Below, piece after piece: positions 43,261 through 52,321 of a stretch of 64,000 nucleotides of DNA; the first letter of the stretch is position 1, and each line of letters opens with the position of its first letter. The position numbers and the translations under genes are program-made. The notes beneath the pieces are model-generated. The model was not told where the DNA came from. It saw nothing but the letters and a program-made list of their open reading frames with translations, and did not search any database. This DNA is from Miltoncostaea sp963823515. GTDB lineage: Bacteria > Actinomycetota > Thermoleophilia > Miltoncostaeales > Miltoncostaeaceae. The stretch spans positions 62,001 through 126,000 of the forward strand of contig CAWGMB010000004.1 of NCBI GenBank assembly GCA_963823515.1, given 5' to 3'.

Positions 43261-44040
43261 ATGAGAGGCCGCGTCCTCCGGCTGGATCTGGAGTACGACG
43301 GGGCGGGTTTCTCCGGCTGGGCCGCCCAGCCGGGAGCGAGGACCGTCGAGGGCACGCTCTCGGCGGTCCTCGCCGTTCTGCTCCGCGAACCGGTCGAACT
43401 GGTGGTGGCGGGCCGCACCGACGCCGGCGTCCACGCCTCGGGGCAGGTCGCGAGCCTCGCCACGTCGAGCGGCATGGCTCCGGCCCGCATCCTGCGCGGC
43501 CTGGCGGGCCTGCTGCCGCCGGACGTATCGGCCTCGGCCGTCAGCGAGGCCCCGGAGGGCTTCGACGCGCGTCGCGACGCGCGGGCCCGCCGCTATGAGT
43601 ACCGCGTCCTCTGCGGGCCGCCCTCCGCCCTGCGCCGCGGTCGGGTCCTCCACCACCCGTCCGCTCTCGACGCGGCGGCGATGAACGCCGCCGCGGCCCT
43701 GCTCGTCGGTCGCCATGACATGCGCGCCTTCACCCCCACGCGCACCGAGCACGTCTTCTTCGAGCGCACCCTCACCCGCTGCGAGTGGGTGGCGCGTGGC
43801 GACGAGCTCGTCCTGGTGATCGAAGCCGACGCCTTCCTGCGCCACATGGTGCGGGTGGTCGTCGGGACCCTCCTGCTCGTGGGTCGCGGCGCGTGGACGC
43901 TCGAGCGGGTCCGTCCGCTCCTGGCCGGAGCGCCGCGCGGCGCCGCGGGGCCGACGGCGCCGCCGCATCCCCTGACGCTGGTCGGGGTCGAGTACCCCCG
44001 GTCCCCCGCGCGGACGGACGCGGGACGCGACACGGACTAG
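43261..44040 (+). CDS. truA: tRNA pseudouridine(38-40) synthase
   Basis: TruA (259 aa) makes pseudouridine at tRNA positions 38-40. The catalytic Asp lies in AGRTDAGVHASGQVASL. Opening GRVLRLDLEYDGAGFSGWAA and the C-terminal FLRHMVRVVVGTLLLVGRG are typical. ATG 43261 is four bases after rplQ, so it closes the cluster. The final 15 residues are a short, variable tail. Confidence 0.97.
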   Translation: MRGRVLRLDLEYDGAGFSGWAAQPGARTVEGTLSAVLAVLLREPVELVVAGRTDAGVHASGQVASLATSSGMAPARILRGLAGLLPPDVSASAVSEAPEGFDARRDARARRYEYRVLCGPPSALRRGRVLHHPSALDAAAMNAAAALLVGRHDMRAFTPTRTEHVFFERTLTRCEWVARGDELVLVIEADAFLRHMVRVVVGTLLLVGRGAWTLERVRPLLAGAPRGAAGPTAPPHPLTLVGVEYPRSPARTDAGRDTD

Positions 44041-44190
44041 ACGACCGAGGGGGACCTCGGGGTCACGGTCTATCCCCCGGGGGGGTGCGCGCGCGCGGCG
44101 TGCTTGGCATGTTCCCCCAGCCGAAGCTGGTAGATCCACCGGCTTTGCGTGCACGCTCGCGGTTCCGCACGAGCGATTCGGGAGAACGAG
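44041..44190 (+). promoter_or_regulatory. Leader of the thioester-domain gene
   Basis: Gene-free spacer with hairpins: CCAGC-CGAA-GCTGG (near 44117-44130) and CGCTCG/CGAGCG (near 44155-44176). No clear -10/-35. A G-run (44078-44085) follows CCCCC. Confidence 0.3.
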
Positions 44191-45511
44191 ATGGCCGGAA
44201 CGATCGAAGGACTTCGACGCCGCAAGGGGTGGCTGGCCGCTCTCGCGGTGATCGCCTTCGGCGCCATCGCGGGATCGGCTTCCGCGGCGCCCGCCGTCCA
44301 GGCCTGGACCGGTGAGGCGGACGGGTCCACACCCGACATCGAGCGGTCGGGCCTCGAGATCCTCGACCTCAACGGCGACCCGATCTCGTCCGGCGGTATC
44401 GCGGGCACGATCAACTTCACGCTCGACGGCACCGCCTATGTCGGCTTCTGCACCGACACGAGCCGGATCTTCTCGCTCGACCCCGAGCCGGTCGAGACCA
44501 CCGTCCAGGACCCGCCGGCCACCGCGGCGGACCGGGCCCTGACCTGGATCCTCCTGAACCGCACCCCCTCGGGCGCCCCCACGCCGGAGAAGAGCCAGCA
44601 GGCGGCGATCTCGCAGGTGGCCACGTGGCTCCTCGTCGACGCCCAGATCAACAAGGACTCGCCGACCGAGCGACGCGGCGCTCAACGACGCGGCGAAGGC
44701 GCTGGTGCAGGAGGCCCTCGCGGCGACCGCCGTCCCGGCATCGCTCAGCGTCACCGCCGGCACCCCGGCGGCCGGCGCCACGACGGCCACGGTGACCGTC
44801 ACCGCCCTCCCGGGCGCGACCGTCACCCTCGCCGTCACCTCCGGCGCCGGCACGCTGGCTGCGACGCAGATCGTGGTCGGTCCCGGCGGAACCGGCACCA
44901 CGGTCCTCACGACGACCGGCCCGGGCACGGTCGGCGTGAGCGCCACGACGGCCGGCGACGGGCGCCTGATCGGCATCAACCCGACCGACCCGGAGACGCG
45001 CCCGCAGCCGACGGCCGCGGCCGAGCCCACGACGCTCACGGCGAACCTGCAGGTCGCCTTCCAGGCTGCGCCGCCGCCGGCCGTGGTGCCGCCCGCCGCC
45101 CCGCCGGCGGTCGGGACCGGCACGCCCACGCCGACGGTGTCGATCACCAAGTCGGGGCCCGCCCGGGCCAGGGCCCTCACGAGGGTCCGCTACAGGATCA
45201 CGGTCCGCAACACCGGCAAGGTCACGCTGCGCGGGGTGGTCCTCCGCGACCGGCTGCCGCGCGGCCTCTCGTTCGTCCGCGCCTCGCGGGCGTACCGGCT
45301 CGCCAAGGGCAACGCGACCTTCCGGCTCGGCAACATCCCGCCCGGGCGGGCCCGCACGATCGTGGTGACCCTGAAGGCGAACGCATCGGTCAGGGGCAGG
45401 CGCGTCAACACGGCCACCGTCTCGGCTGCGAACGTCCGGCCCCGCCGGGCCCGCGCGGCGACGGTGTTCCGCCCGCTCGTCCGCCGGGTCCAGCCCGCGG
45501 TCACCGGATGA
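44191..45511 (+). pseudogene. Thioester-domain surface protein, frameshifted
   Basis: The first part starts at ATG 44191 (GGGAGAAC upstream) with a signal peptide (WLAALAVIAFGAIAGSASA). It carries a thioester domain: Cys87 in VGFCTDTSR and Gln137 in KSQQAAISQVATWLL, the pair that forms the Cys-Gln bond in host- or surface-binding adhesins. Near 44653-44672 the frame shifts by one base. The second frame resumes SDAALNDAAKALVQEAL and encodes an Ig-like repeat (SLSVTAGTPAAGATTATVTV), a Pro-rich linker and a DUF11-like domain to 45511. No LPXTG anchor is seen. A single extra base explains the break; sequencing error, pseudogene and programmed shift remain possible. Confidence 0.75.
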
Positions 45512-45584
45512 CGACCGACACGGGCGGACCGGCGCGATCGCGCCGGCCCGCCCCGGTGTCGTACGGCCCGGACCCTCGTGCGCG

Positions 45585-45614
45585 TTGGGCCGGACTCCCG
45601 CACGTCGGCTAGAC
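45585..45614 (+). promoter_or_regulatory. Promoter of the aminotransferase gene
   Basis: TTGGGC (45585-45590), 18 bases, TAGACT (45609-45614). The GTG start at 45624 is only nine bases after the -10, so the message is probably leaderless. Confidence 0.55.
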
Positions 45615-45623
45615 TCCGCCACC

Positions 45624-46721
45624 GTGGCGACGTCGATCTCCTTTGCACGCGGGGCCCCGTGCCCTGAGGCTCTCTCCGGAGATCTGATCGCGACCTGTAC
45701 CCGCGAGGCCCTCGCGGCCGACGCGGTACGGATCCTCTCCTACGGCACGGGCAACGGCTACCCGCCGCTTCGCGAGATCCTCGCTGCCGAGCACGGCGCC
45801 GCCGCCGACCAGGTGCTCGTGACCAACGGCTCGCTGCAGGGCTTCGTGTTCCTCCTCGAGACGCTCCTCAGCCCCGGCGACATCGTCGCGGTCGAGAGCC
45901 CCACCTACGATCGCGCACTGCTCCAGTTGACGCTGCACGGCATGGACGTCCTGCCGATCCCGATGGACGACGACGGCCTGATCGTCGATGCCCTCGCCGA
46001 GGCCTGCGCCGCCGGGCGCGTACCGAAGCTGATCTACACGATCCCGAACTTCCAGAACCCCTCGGGCGCGACGCTCACGGCCGAGCGCCGCCGCGCTCTG
46101 ATCGATGTCTGCGAGCGCCACGACATCCTGATCCTCGAGGACGACCCCTACGGAAAGCTCCGCTTCGAGGGCGACCCGATCCCCGGCATCTGGGAGATGG
46201 CCGAGCCGGGCAGGGTCATCTTCACCTCGTCGTTCTCGAAGACCGTGGCCCCCGGGTTGCGCGTCGGCTACCTGGTCTCGCCGTCGCCGATCGCGTCCAC
46301 GCTGGCCGCCGCCGCCTCCCGCACCTACATCTCGCCGGCCCTTCTGTCGGAGGCGGCCATCGCCCAGCTGATCCGCGGCGGGCATCTCGAGGGCAACATC
46401 GCCCGCGTGACCGCCCTGATGAAGGAGCGCCGGGACGCGATGATCGCCGGCATGCGCCACATGCCCGAGGGCACGCGCTGCGTCCCGCCGTTGGGCGGCT
46501 TCTTCTGCTGGCTCACCCTCCCCGAGGGCATGTCGGCCGACGATCTCTTCGACGACGTGGCCGCGGCCGGGATCGCCTACGTCAAGGGCAGCGACTGCGT
46601 GCTCGAAGGTGGTGAGCGCACGCTGCGCCTCGCGTACAGCGGGGTCGGCCCGGCGGAGATCGAGGAGGGCATGGAGCGGCTGGGTGCGGCGTTCCGCGCC
46701 GCCGCAGTCACGTCGCGGTAG
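45624..46721 (+). CDS. PLP-dependent aminotransferase (2-aminoadipate/LysN type)
   Basis: A 365-residue class I/II aminotransferase. Evidence: YGTGNGYPPLREILA at the start of the large domain, YTIPNFQNPSGATLTAERRR, the PLP-phosphate Asp region LEDDPYGKLRF, and the Schiff-base Lys in SSFSKTVAPGLRVGYLV. The short form without the MocR helix-turn-helix resembles 2-aminoadipate transaminases. GTG 45624 has no Shine-Dalgarno but lies just after a -10 (leaderless). Five bases separate it from the next gene. Confidence 0.9.
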   Translation: MATSISFARGAPCPEALSGDLIATCTREALAADAVRILSYGTGNGYPPLREILAAEHGAAADQVLVTNGSLQGFVFLLETLLSPGDIVAVESPTYDRALLQLTLHGMDVLPIPMDDDGLIVDALAEACAAGRVPKLIYTIPNFQNPSGATLTAERRRALIDVCERHDILILEDDPYGKLRFEGDPIPGIWEMAEPGRVIFTSSFSKTVAPGLRVGYLVSPSPIASTLAAAASRTYISPALLSEAAIAQLIRGGHLEGNIARVTALMKERRDAMIAGMRHMPEGTRCVPPLGGFFCWLTLPEGMSADDLFDDVAAAGIAYVKGSDCVLEGGERTLRLAYSGVGPAEIEEGMERLGAAFRAAAVTSR

Positions 46722-46726
46722 GGCCG

Positions 46727-46996
46727 GTGACAGCGCCGGACGAGGGCCCGGATCGCAGCGGGCTCGACGAGCGCCAGGTGCGCCAGCTCGCTCTGGCGGG
46801 CGGGCTCATCCTCGTCGCCAGCATCGTCCTGCTGTTCATCGTCGAGAACAGCCGCGGCGTCGAGGTCTCGTTCGTCTTCTTCACGGCCACGATCTCGCTG
46901 ATCTGGGTGATCGTACTCTCGGCGGTGGGGGGCGCGATCGCGGGACTGGTGATCGCGCGGATCGTTCGGTCGCGCTTCTTCGGCGACGGCAAGTGA
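46727..46996 (+). CDS. LapA/DUF1049-like small membrane protein
   Basis: An 89-residue protein with two hydrophobic segments (LALAGGLILVASIVLLFIVE and ISLIWVIVLSAVGGAIAGLV) separated by NSRGVEVSFVFFTA, the pattern of lipopolysaccharide-assembly protein A/DUF1049 members. Here, in a probable monoderm, the role is unknown. GTG 46727; its TGA overlaps the surE GTG. Confidence 0.8.
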   Translation: MTAPDEGPDRSGLDERQVRQLALAGGLILVASIVLLFIVENSRGVEVSFVFFTATISLIWVIVLSAVGGAIAGLVIARIVRSRFFGDGK

Positions 46997-47817
46997 CCCA
47001 CATCCTCGTGACCAACGACGACGGGGTCTCGTCGCCGGGACTGCTCGCGCTCACACGGGCCCTTCGCGCGGTCGGGCGGGTCAGCGTGATCGCGCCCGAC
47101 TCCAATCGCAGCGCCATCGGGCGCGGCATCACCATCCACAACCCCCTGCACGTCGAGGAGGTGGCGCTGGCCGACGGCACGCCGGCTCTCGCCACCGACG
47201 GCACGCCGGTCGACTGCGTGCGCTTCGCGATGCTGGGCCTGCTCGACGGCGGCCTGCCGGACGTGATCGTCAGCGGCATCAACCTCGGGGTCAACCTGGG
47301 CGACGACGTCACCTACTCGGGCACCGTCGCGGCCGCCCTGGAGGGGGTGCTGCTCGGCTGGCCCGCGATCGCCCTCTCCGCGCAGACCACCGACCCCACC
47401 GCCGACCAGTGGGACGGGGGCGCCTACGACTTCCGCGGGGTGGCATCCTTCGCCGCGCGCCTGGTGCCGAAGGTGCTGCAGCCGGACTTCCCGAAGCGGG
47501 TGGTCCTCAACGTCAACGGCCCCGGCCTGCCCCCCCAGGAAATCCGCGGCGCGCGGGTCACGCGCCTCGGCCGGCGCATCTACAACGACGAGCTGACGCT
47601 CATGTCGACCGAGGGCGCCCGTCGCCGGTTCACGATCTACGGAGGCAGCGCGAGCCATCGCAACGAGGAGGGAACCGACTTCGCGGCCCTCGATGCGGGG
47701 GCCCTCTCTGTGACGCCGATGCACTTCGACCTGACCGACATCGGCGGCATGGATCACCTCGAGCGGATGTCGCTCCACGACCTGGTCGGCCCGGACACCC
47801 TGGAGCTGGACCGGTGA
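46993..47817 (+). CDS. surE: 5'-nucleotidase SurE
   Basis: SurE (274 aa) dephosphorylates nucleoside 5'-monophosphates. THILVTNDDGVSSPGLLALT supplies the metal-binding Asp pair, APDSNRSAIGRGIT the conserved Asn/Ser, and SGINLGVNLGDDVTYSGTV the second motif. GTG 46993 overlaps the LapA-like stop, and the TGA overlaps the HAD start, so the genes are translationally coupled. Confidence 0.96.
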   Translation: MTHILVTNDDGVSSPGLLALTRALRAVGRVSVIAPDSNRSAIGRGITIHNPLHVEEVALADGTPALATDGTPVDCVRFAMLGLLDGGLPDVIVSGINLGVNLGDDVTYSGTVAAALEGVLLGWPAIALSAQTTDPTADQWDGGAYDFRGVASFAARLVPKVLQPDFPKRVVLNVNGPGLPPQEIRGARVTRLGRRIYNDELTLMSTEGARRRFTIYGGSASHRNEEGTDFAALDAGALSVTPMHFDLTDIGGMDHLERMSLHDLVGPDTLELDR

Positions 47818-48464
47818 GCGGATTCGATCCGATCCTGCTCGACCTCGACGGCACCGTCATCGACTCGGTGGCGCTGATCCGCGAGTCGCACCGCCACGCC
47901 GTGCGGACGGTCCTGGGAGAGGAGTGGCCCGACGATCGCCTGGTGGCGAACGTCGGCCGGCCGCTGATCGAGCAGATGGCCGTCTTCTCGCCCGACCACG
48001 CCGACGAGCTGTACCGCGTCTACCGGGCGTGGAACCACGCCCACACGGCGGATCTCCTGCTGGCCTACGAGGGCGTCGAGGAGGTGCTGATCGGCTTGCG
48101 CGCCGCAGGTCGCAGGCTCGGCATCGTGACCTCCAAGAGTCACGATGCGGTCGACCTCGCCTGGGAGGTGCTGCCCACCCTGCGCGACCTCTTCGACGTC
48201 GTGATCGCCGCCGAGGACAGCGTGCTGCACAAGCCGGAGCCCGCTCCGATCCTCGAGGCGCTCGCGCGGCTCGGATCCGATGCTGCGGGCGCCTGCTACG
48301 TGGGCGACGCGCCCTTCGACCTGCAGGCCGGTCGGGCGGCGGGCGTCATCACGATCGCCGTCCCGTGGGGCTTCTTCCCGCGCGCCGCGCTGGTGGGCGA
48401 GGCGCCCGACGCGCTCGCCGACACGCCGGCCGAACTCATGCGGATGTGCCTCGAGGGTCTCTGA
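47814..48464 (+). CDS. HAD-family phosphatase
   Basis: A 216-residue phosphatase resembling phosphoglycolate/pyrophosphatase PpaX types. Motif I LLDLDGTVIDSV, motif II IVTSKS, motif III Lys in HKPEPAPILEAL and motif IV GDAPFDLQAGRAAGV are intact. The cap helices follow motif I. Substrate not fixed by sequence. GTG 47814 overlaps surE; ligA starts one base after the stop. Confidence 0.9.
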   Translation: MSGFDPILLDLDGTVIDSVALIRESHRHAVRTVLGEEWPDDRLVANVGRPLIEQMAVFSPDHADELYRVYRAWNHAHTADLLLAYEGVEEVLIGLRAAGRRLGIVTSKSHDAVDLAWEVLPTLRDLFDVVIAAEDSVLHKPEPAPILEALARLGSDAAGACYVGDAPFDLQAGRAAGVITIAVPWGFFPRAALVGEAPDALADTPAELMRMCLEGL

Positions 48465-48465
48465 G

Positions 48466-50523
48466 ATGACGGCGCCCCGCGAGCGCGCGGCCCAGTTGCG
48501 CGACCTCATCGACGAGGCCAACCACGCCTACTACGTCCTCGACCAGCCCAAGGTCGAGGACATCGTCTACGACGACTGGATGCGCGAGCTCGAGGAGTTG
48601 GAGACGGCCGATCCGTCGCTGCGAACGCCCGACTCGCCCACTCAGCGCGTCGGCGCCGCCCCGTCGGAGCGCTTCGCCCCGGTCACGCACCGGAGCCCGA
48701 TGCTCAGCCTCGCCAACGCCCGGGGCCGCGACGAGCTGGTCGCCTGGCACCGCCGCGTCCGCACGGTGATGGAGCAGGAGGGGCTGGGCGAGCGCGAGAT
48801 CGGCTTCGTGGTGGAGCCGAAGATCGACGGGCTCGCCATCTCGCTGGTGTACGAGGACGGGATCTTCGTACAGGGGGCCACCCGCGGAGACGGGGTGATG
48901 GGCGAGGAGGTCACCGCCAACCTTCGCACGATCCGCGCCATCCCCCAGCGCCTGAGGCTCCCCGAGGGGCAGGCGCCGACCGTGGTGGAGGTGCGCGGCG
49001 AGGTCTATCTGCCGCTCGCCGCCTTCGCCGAGCTCAACGCGACGCGGGCCGAGGCGGGCCTGCCGACCTTCGCCAACCCGCGCAATTCCGCCGCGGGCAG
49101 CCTGCGCCAGATGGACCCCGCCGCCACCGCGGAGCGGCCGCTCTCGATCTGGTGCTACGGCATCGGCCACTCGGAGGGCCTGACGCTGCGATCGCAGTCG
49201 GAGGCGCTCGACTGGCTGCGCGCGGCCGGCCTGCGGGTCAACCCCCAGATCCGGGTGGTGGGAACGATCGACGAGGTGCAGGCCGAGTGCGAGGGGTGGG
49301 AGGAGCGGCGCGGGACCGTCGACTACGACATCGACGGCGCGGTGGTGAAGATCGACGACGTCGACGTGCAGGACCGCCTCGGCGCGGTCGGCCGCGCGCC
49401 CCGCTGGGCGATCGCCTACAAGTTCGCGCCGACCACGGCGATCACGACGCTGAACGACATCATGGTCAGCGTCGGCCGTACGGGCGCGCTCGTCCCGTTC
49501 GCCGTGCTGGAGCCGGTCTCGGTGGGCGGCGCGACGGTGAAGCTCGCCACCCTCCACAACCAGGAGGACGTCGCGCGCAAGGGCCTCATGGTGGGCGACC
49601 GGGTGATCGTGCAGCGCGCCGGCGACGTCATCCCCCAGGTCGTCGGCCCGCTCACCCAGGAGCGCACCGGAGGCGAGCGCCCCTGGGCGATGCCCGACCG
49701 CTGCCCGGCCTGCGACACGCCGGTCGTCCAGCCGCCGGGCGAGGTGCAGATCCGGTGCCCCAACCGCTCCTGCCCCGCGCAGATCCAGCAGGGGCTCTTC
49801 CACTTCGCCTCGCGCGGGGCGATGGACATCGAGGGGCTCGGCGAGAAGACCATCCAGCGCTTCTTCGACGAGGGGCTCGTGACGAGCTTCGCCGACATCT
49901 ACGACCTGCACCTGCACCGCGACCGGCTGATCGCGATGGACGGCTTCAAGGACGTCTCGGTCGACAACCTGCTGGCCGCGATCGAGGCGTCGAAGGCCCG
50001 CCCGTGGCCCCGGGTGCTCTACGGCCTCGGCATACGCCACGTCGGCGACGTCACGGCCGAGGCGATCGTCGCGGTGGCGCCCTCGCTCGAGGCCCTGCTG
50101 GAGGCGGACGCACAGGCCCTGGCGCAGGCCGAGGGCGTGGGCCCGGTGGTGGCCGAGTCGGTGATGGAGTTCCTCTCCTCTCCCGCGAACCGGGAGCTCC
50201 TCGACCGGCTGCGCGCGGCCGGGCTGACGGTCGTCTCGGACGGTCCCACCGGCCCCGTCGTCGGCCCGCTCACCGGGCGCTCGGTCGTCATCACCGGGGG
50301 GCTCGCCGCCTTCTCGCGCGACGACGCCAAGCGCGCGGTGGTCGCGGCCGGGGGCAAGGTGACCGGCTCCGTCAGCAAGTCGACCTCCCTCGTGGTCGCC
50401 GGCGCCGACCCCGGTTCGAAGTTGCAGAAGGCCACGTCCCTCGGGGTTCCGGTCATCGACGAGGAGGCGTTCCTCGAGGTGCTCGACGGGCGCAGGCCCC
50501 CGCCCGACCGCGAGTCCGTCTAG
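48466..50523 (+). CDS. ligA: NAD-dependent DNA ligase
   Basis: LigA (685 aa) seals nicks during replication and repair. Adenylation Lys in VEPKIDGLAIS; the Ia domain HAYYVLDQPKVEDIVYDDW; the OB fold; a Cys4 zinc finger (CPACDTPV...CPNRSCPAQ); HhH repeats; and a C-terminal BRCT (LTGRSVVITGGLAAFSRDDA). ATG 48466 follows the HAD stop by one base. Length is standard. Confidence 0.98.
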   Translation: MTAPRERAAQLRDLIDEANHAYYVLDQPKVEDIVYDDWMRELEELETADPSLRTPDSPTQRVGAAPSERFAPVTHRSPMLSLANARGRDELVAWHRRVRTVMEQEGLGEREIGFVVEPKIDGLAISLVYEDGIFVQGATRGDGVMGEEVTANLRTIRAIPQRLRLPEGQAPTVVEVRGEVYLPLAAFAELNATRAEAGLPTFANPRNSAAGSLRQMDPAATAERPLSIWCYGIGHSEGLTLRSQSEALDWLRAAGLRVNPQIRVVGTIDEVQAECEGWEERRGTVDYDIDGAVVKIDDVDVQDRLGAVGRAPRWAIAYKFAPTTAITTLNDIMVSVGRTGALVPFAVLEPVSVGGATVKLATLHNQEDVARKGLMVGDRVIVQRAGDVIPQVVGPLTQERTGGERPWAMPDRCPACDTPVVQPPGEVQIRCPNRSCPAQIQQGLFHFASRGAMDIEGLGEKTIQRFFDEGLVTSFADIYDLHLHRDRLIAMDGFKDVSVDNLLAAIEASKARPWPRVLYGLGIRHVGDVTAEAIVAVAPSLEALLEADAQALAQAEGVGPVVAESVMEFLSSPANRELLDRLRAAGLTVVSDGPTGPVVGPLTGRSVVITGGLAAFSRDDAKRAVVAAGGKVTGSVSKSTSLVVAGADPGSKLQKATSLGVPVIDEEAFLEVLDGRRPPPDRESV

Positions 50524-50611
50524 TTCCCCGAGTCGGAAACCCCGTGGCGGTTCCCGGCTGCCTCGCGGGAGATTCGCTCGGGAACTGCATACGAACTCCC
50601 GATTCAGGGCA

Positions 50612-51880
50612 CTAGCGGCTCGCGGGCCTCGCCGGATCCTCGGATCCGGCCGCCAGCAGAGTGACCACGCGGTCCTGGGTGGCGCGGGCGCCCAGGATGT
50701 CGGGCGAGTTCATGATCAGCGCGAAGGCGTAGCGCTCGCCGCGACGGCTCACGACGCGCCCGGCCATGGCGCTCACGTTGTTCAGATAGCCCGTCTTGGC
50801 GCGCACCCTCTTGGTCGCCGGCCCGGAGAGGAAGCGACGCACCAGGGTCCCCTCCCCGCCCCGGGCGAGGGACGAGATCAACGCGGAGCCCCAGCGCGTG
50901 TCGCTGTCGGCATCGGCGATCAGGCGAACCAGCGAGGACGCGGCGATCCGGTTCGCGCGGGAGAGGCCCGAGCCGTCCACCAGGCGGTCGGAGGCGTCGA
51001 GGATGCCGCGGGCGGCGAGCGCTCTCCGCGTCCGGGCCACGCCCGCCCTGGTCGTGCCCCGCCCCGCACCGTAGGCGCCCACGTCCTTGACGAGGGTCTC
51101 GGCGATGAAGTTGTCGCTCTCGAGGTTCATCGCCCGCAGGATCGTGCGCAGCGGCGGCGAGGTCGCCGAGGCGATGGGCCGGGCGGAGGCGGGCGTCACG
51201 CCCACCCTGAGGCGGCCCACCTGCCGGACGCCGACCCCCCTGAGCGCGGCCTTCATGCGCTGCGCGGCGGCGATCGCGGGCTTGCTGACGTAGGAGGCGC
51301 GCGCGTTGCCGCTGAAGTTCTGGTTGGTCGCCAGGGCCGACAGTGGGGAGGCGTACGCGCGATAGTAGGAGGGCCAGCCCGGGCCCAGGCGTCTGAAGTC
51401 GAAGAGGTGCTCGTCGGCGACGATCGGCCCTCGTACAAGCCGGATACCCTTCGTCCGCAGCGGCCTCGCCAGGTCGGCGATCCGCGTCGCGCGCCCCGGC
51501 AGGTAACGCCCGGCGTACGAGCGCGTCGCCAGCACCGGATCTCCCGCGCCCTTCAGGTAGAGCGTGCCGACCAGGGTCCGGCCCTGCGCGGACGCGCCCT
51601 CGGCCGCGAGCAGGCGCGTCGTGAAGCGGTGGCCGGGTCCGAACTGCAGGAGCGCCCCGGCGCTGGTGACGAGCTTCATGGTCGAGGCGGGGATGCGCGG
51701 CGTGTCGGGCCGGAAGCCGCCCACCATGACGGGCGGGCCCTGGGCGTCGAGCCTCCACACCAGGGCCGACGTGGCCGGGTTCGACGCCGACCAGCGGGAG
51801 ATCGCCTTCTGCACCGCGCCCGGTGCGGCGAGCGCCGGTGAAACGGATCCGGCGAGAGCCGCGGCGGCGAGGATCGCCAC
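50612..51880 (-). CDS. dacB: D-Ala-D-Ala carboxypeptidase/endopeptidase, PBP4 type (S13)
   Basis: A secreted peptidoglycan peptidase of 422 residues. The S13 motifs are STMK (PASTMKLVTSAGALL), SDN (LESDNFIAETLVKDVG) and KTG (RAKTGYLNNVSAMAG). Only GTG 51880 is a canonical in-frame start; it leaves a signal (MAILAAAALAGSVSPALA) that lacks the usual basic N-region. A CTA at 51910 that overlaps the upstream stop as CTAG would restore it (ATRGPRAAAVAILAAA). The upstream small gene ends 27 bases away, so they form one transcript. Confidence 0.9.
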   Translation of the reverse strand: MAILAAAALAGSVSPALAAPGAVQKAISRWSASNPATSALVWRLDAQGPPVMVGGFRPDTPRIPASTMKLVTSAGALLQFGPGHRFTTRLLAAEGASAQGRTLVGTLYLKGAGDPVLATRSYAGRYLPGRATRIADLARPLRTKGIRLVRGPIVADEHLFDFRRLGPGWPSYYRAYASPLSALATNQNFSGNARASYVSKPAIAAAQRMKAALRGVGVRQVGRLRVGVTPASARPIASATSPPLRTILRAMNLESDNFIAETLVKDVGAYGAGRGTTRAGVARTRRALAARGILDASDRLVDGSGLSRANRIAASSLVRLIADADSDTRWGSALISSLARGGEGTLVRRFLSGPATKRVRAKTGYLNNVSAMAGRVVSRRGERYAFALIMNSPDILGARATQDRVVTLLAAGSEDPARPASR

Positions 51881-51906
51881 CGCCGCGGCGCGAGGGCCTC
51901 GGGTCG

Positions 51907-52104
51907 CTAGACCGCGGCCAGCAGCAGCTGCTCCGCCTCCTCGGGGAGCCGGTGCCCGGCGGCCGTCACGGATCTCAGGAAGAGCATCTTGTCGATCCGC
52001 CCGTTGTAGATCGGGACGGACGTCTCGATGCACAGACGCACGACCTGCTTGCGCGCAAGGCCCAGCGCCTCGGACAGCTCGTCCGGGGTGAGGTGATTGG
52101 CCAC
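51907..52104 (-). CDS. Small HTH-like protein of unknown function (65 aa)
   Basis: A 65-residue protein starting at GTG 52104 after a strong GAGGAGGT. The segment LTPDELSEALGLARKQVVRL resembles a MerR/excisionase-type helix-turn-helix, followed by YNGRIDKMLFLRSVTAAG. No other domain. A consensus-like promoter lies upstream (52232-52260). It may regulate the downstream PBP4-like gene, but that is inference. Confidence 0.6.
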   Translation of the reverse strand: MANHLTPDELSEALGLARKQVVRLCIETSVPIYNGRIDKMLFLRSVTAAGHRLPEEAEQLLLAAV

Positions 52105-52231
52105 GTTGACCTCCTCGATGGGTTGACGACCCGCTCACTCGCCAGCCGTCGGGTGCATGGCTGGGGACGGGTCACGGCGAACCGGTGCGTCAGGCCCTGA
52201 GGCCGTGGGTTCGCGTGTCCATGTAACGGGT

Positions 52232-52260
52232 GTTATCGACCGGATCGCAGGCATTGTCAA
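52232..52260 (-). promoter_or_regulatory. Promoter of the small HTH gene
   Basis: On the minus strand: TTGACA (52260-52255), 17 bases, GATAAC (52237-52232). A perfect -35 with a good -10, the best consensus promoter in the window. It predicts a leader of about 120 bases. Confidence 0.7.
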
Positions 52261-52285
52261 CCACGGTATCCGCTCGGTGCGGACG

Positions 52286-52304
52286 TCACCCGCCACGCGG
52301 GTGA
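52286..52304. terminator. Hairpin downstream of the PAP2 gene
   Basis: TCACCCGC (52286-52293) and GCGGGTGA (52297-52304), perfect 8-bp stem, three-base loop. No T tract; it lies between the PAP2 stop and the next promoter. Confidence 0.4.
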
Positions 52305-52321
52305 GACGAGCGGCGGAGTGC

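Noticed and set aside
44078..44100. G-run and GC alternation as a phase-variable tract for the adhesin gene
   Set aside because: The tract is short and upstream of the start, not at the frameshift; there is no homopolymer at 44653-44672.
44100..44190. c-di-GMP-I riboswitch-like string (CACGCAAAGCC) on the minus strand
   Set aside because: It is antisense to the gene it would control, and the rest of the aptamer (tetraloop receptor, second arm) does not match.
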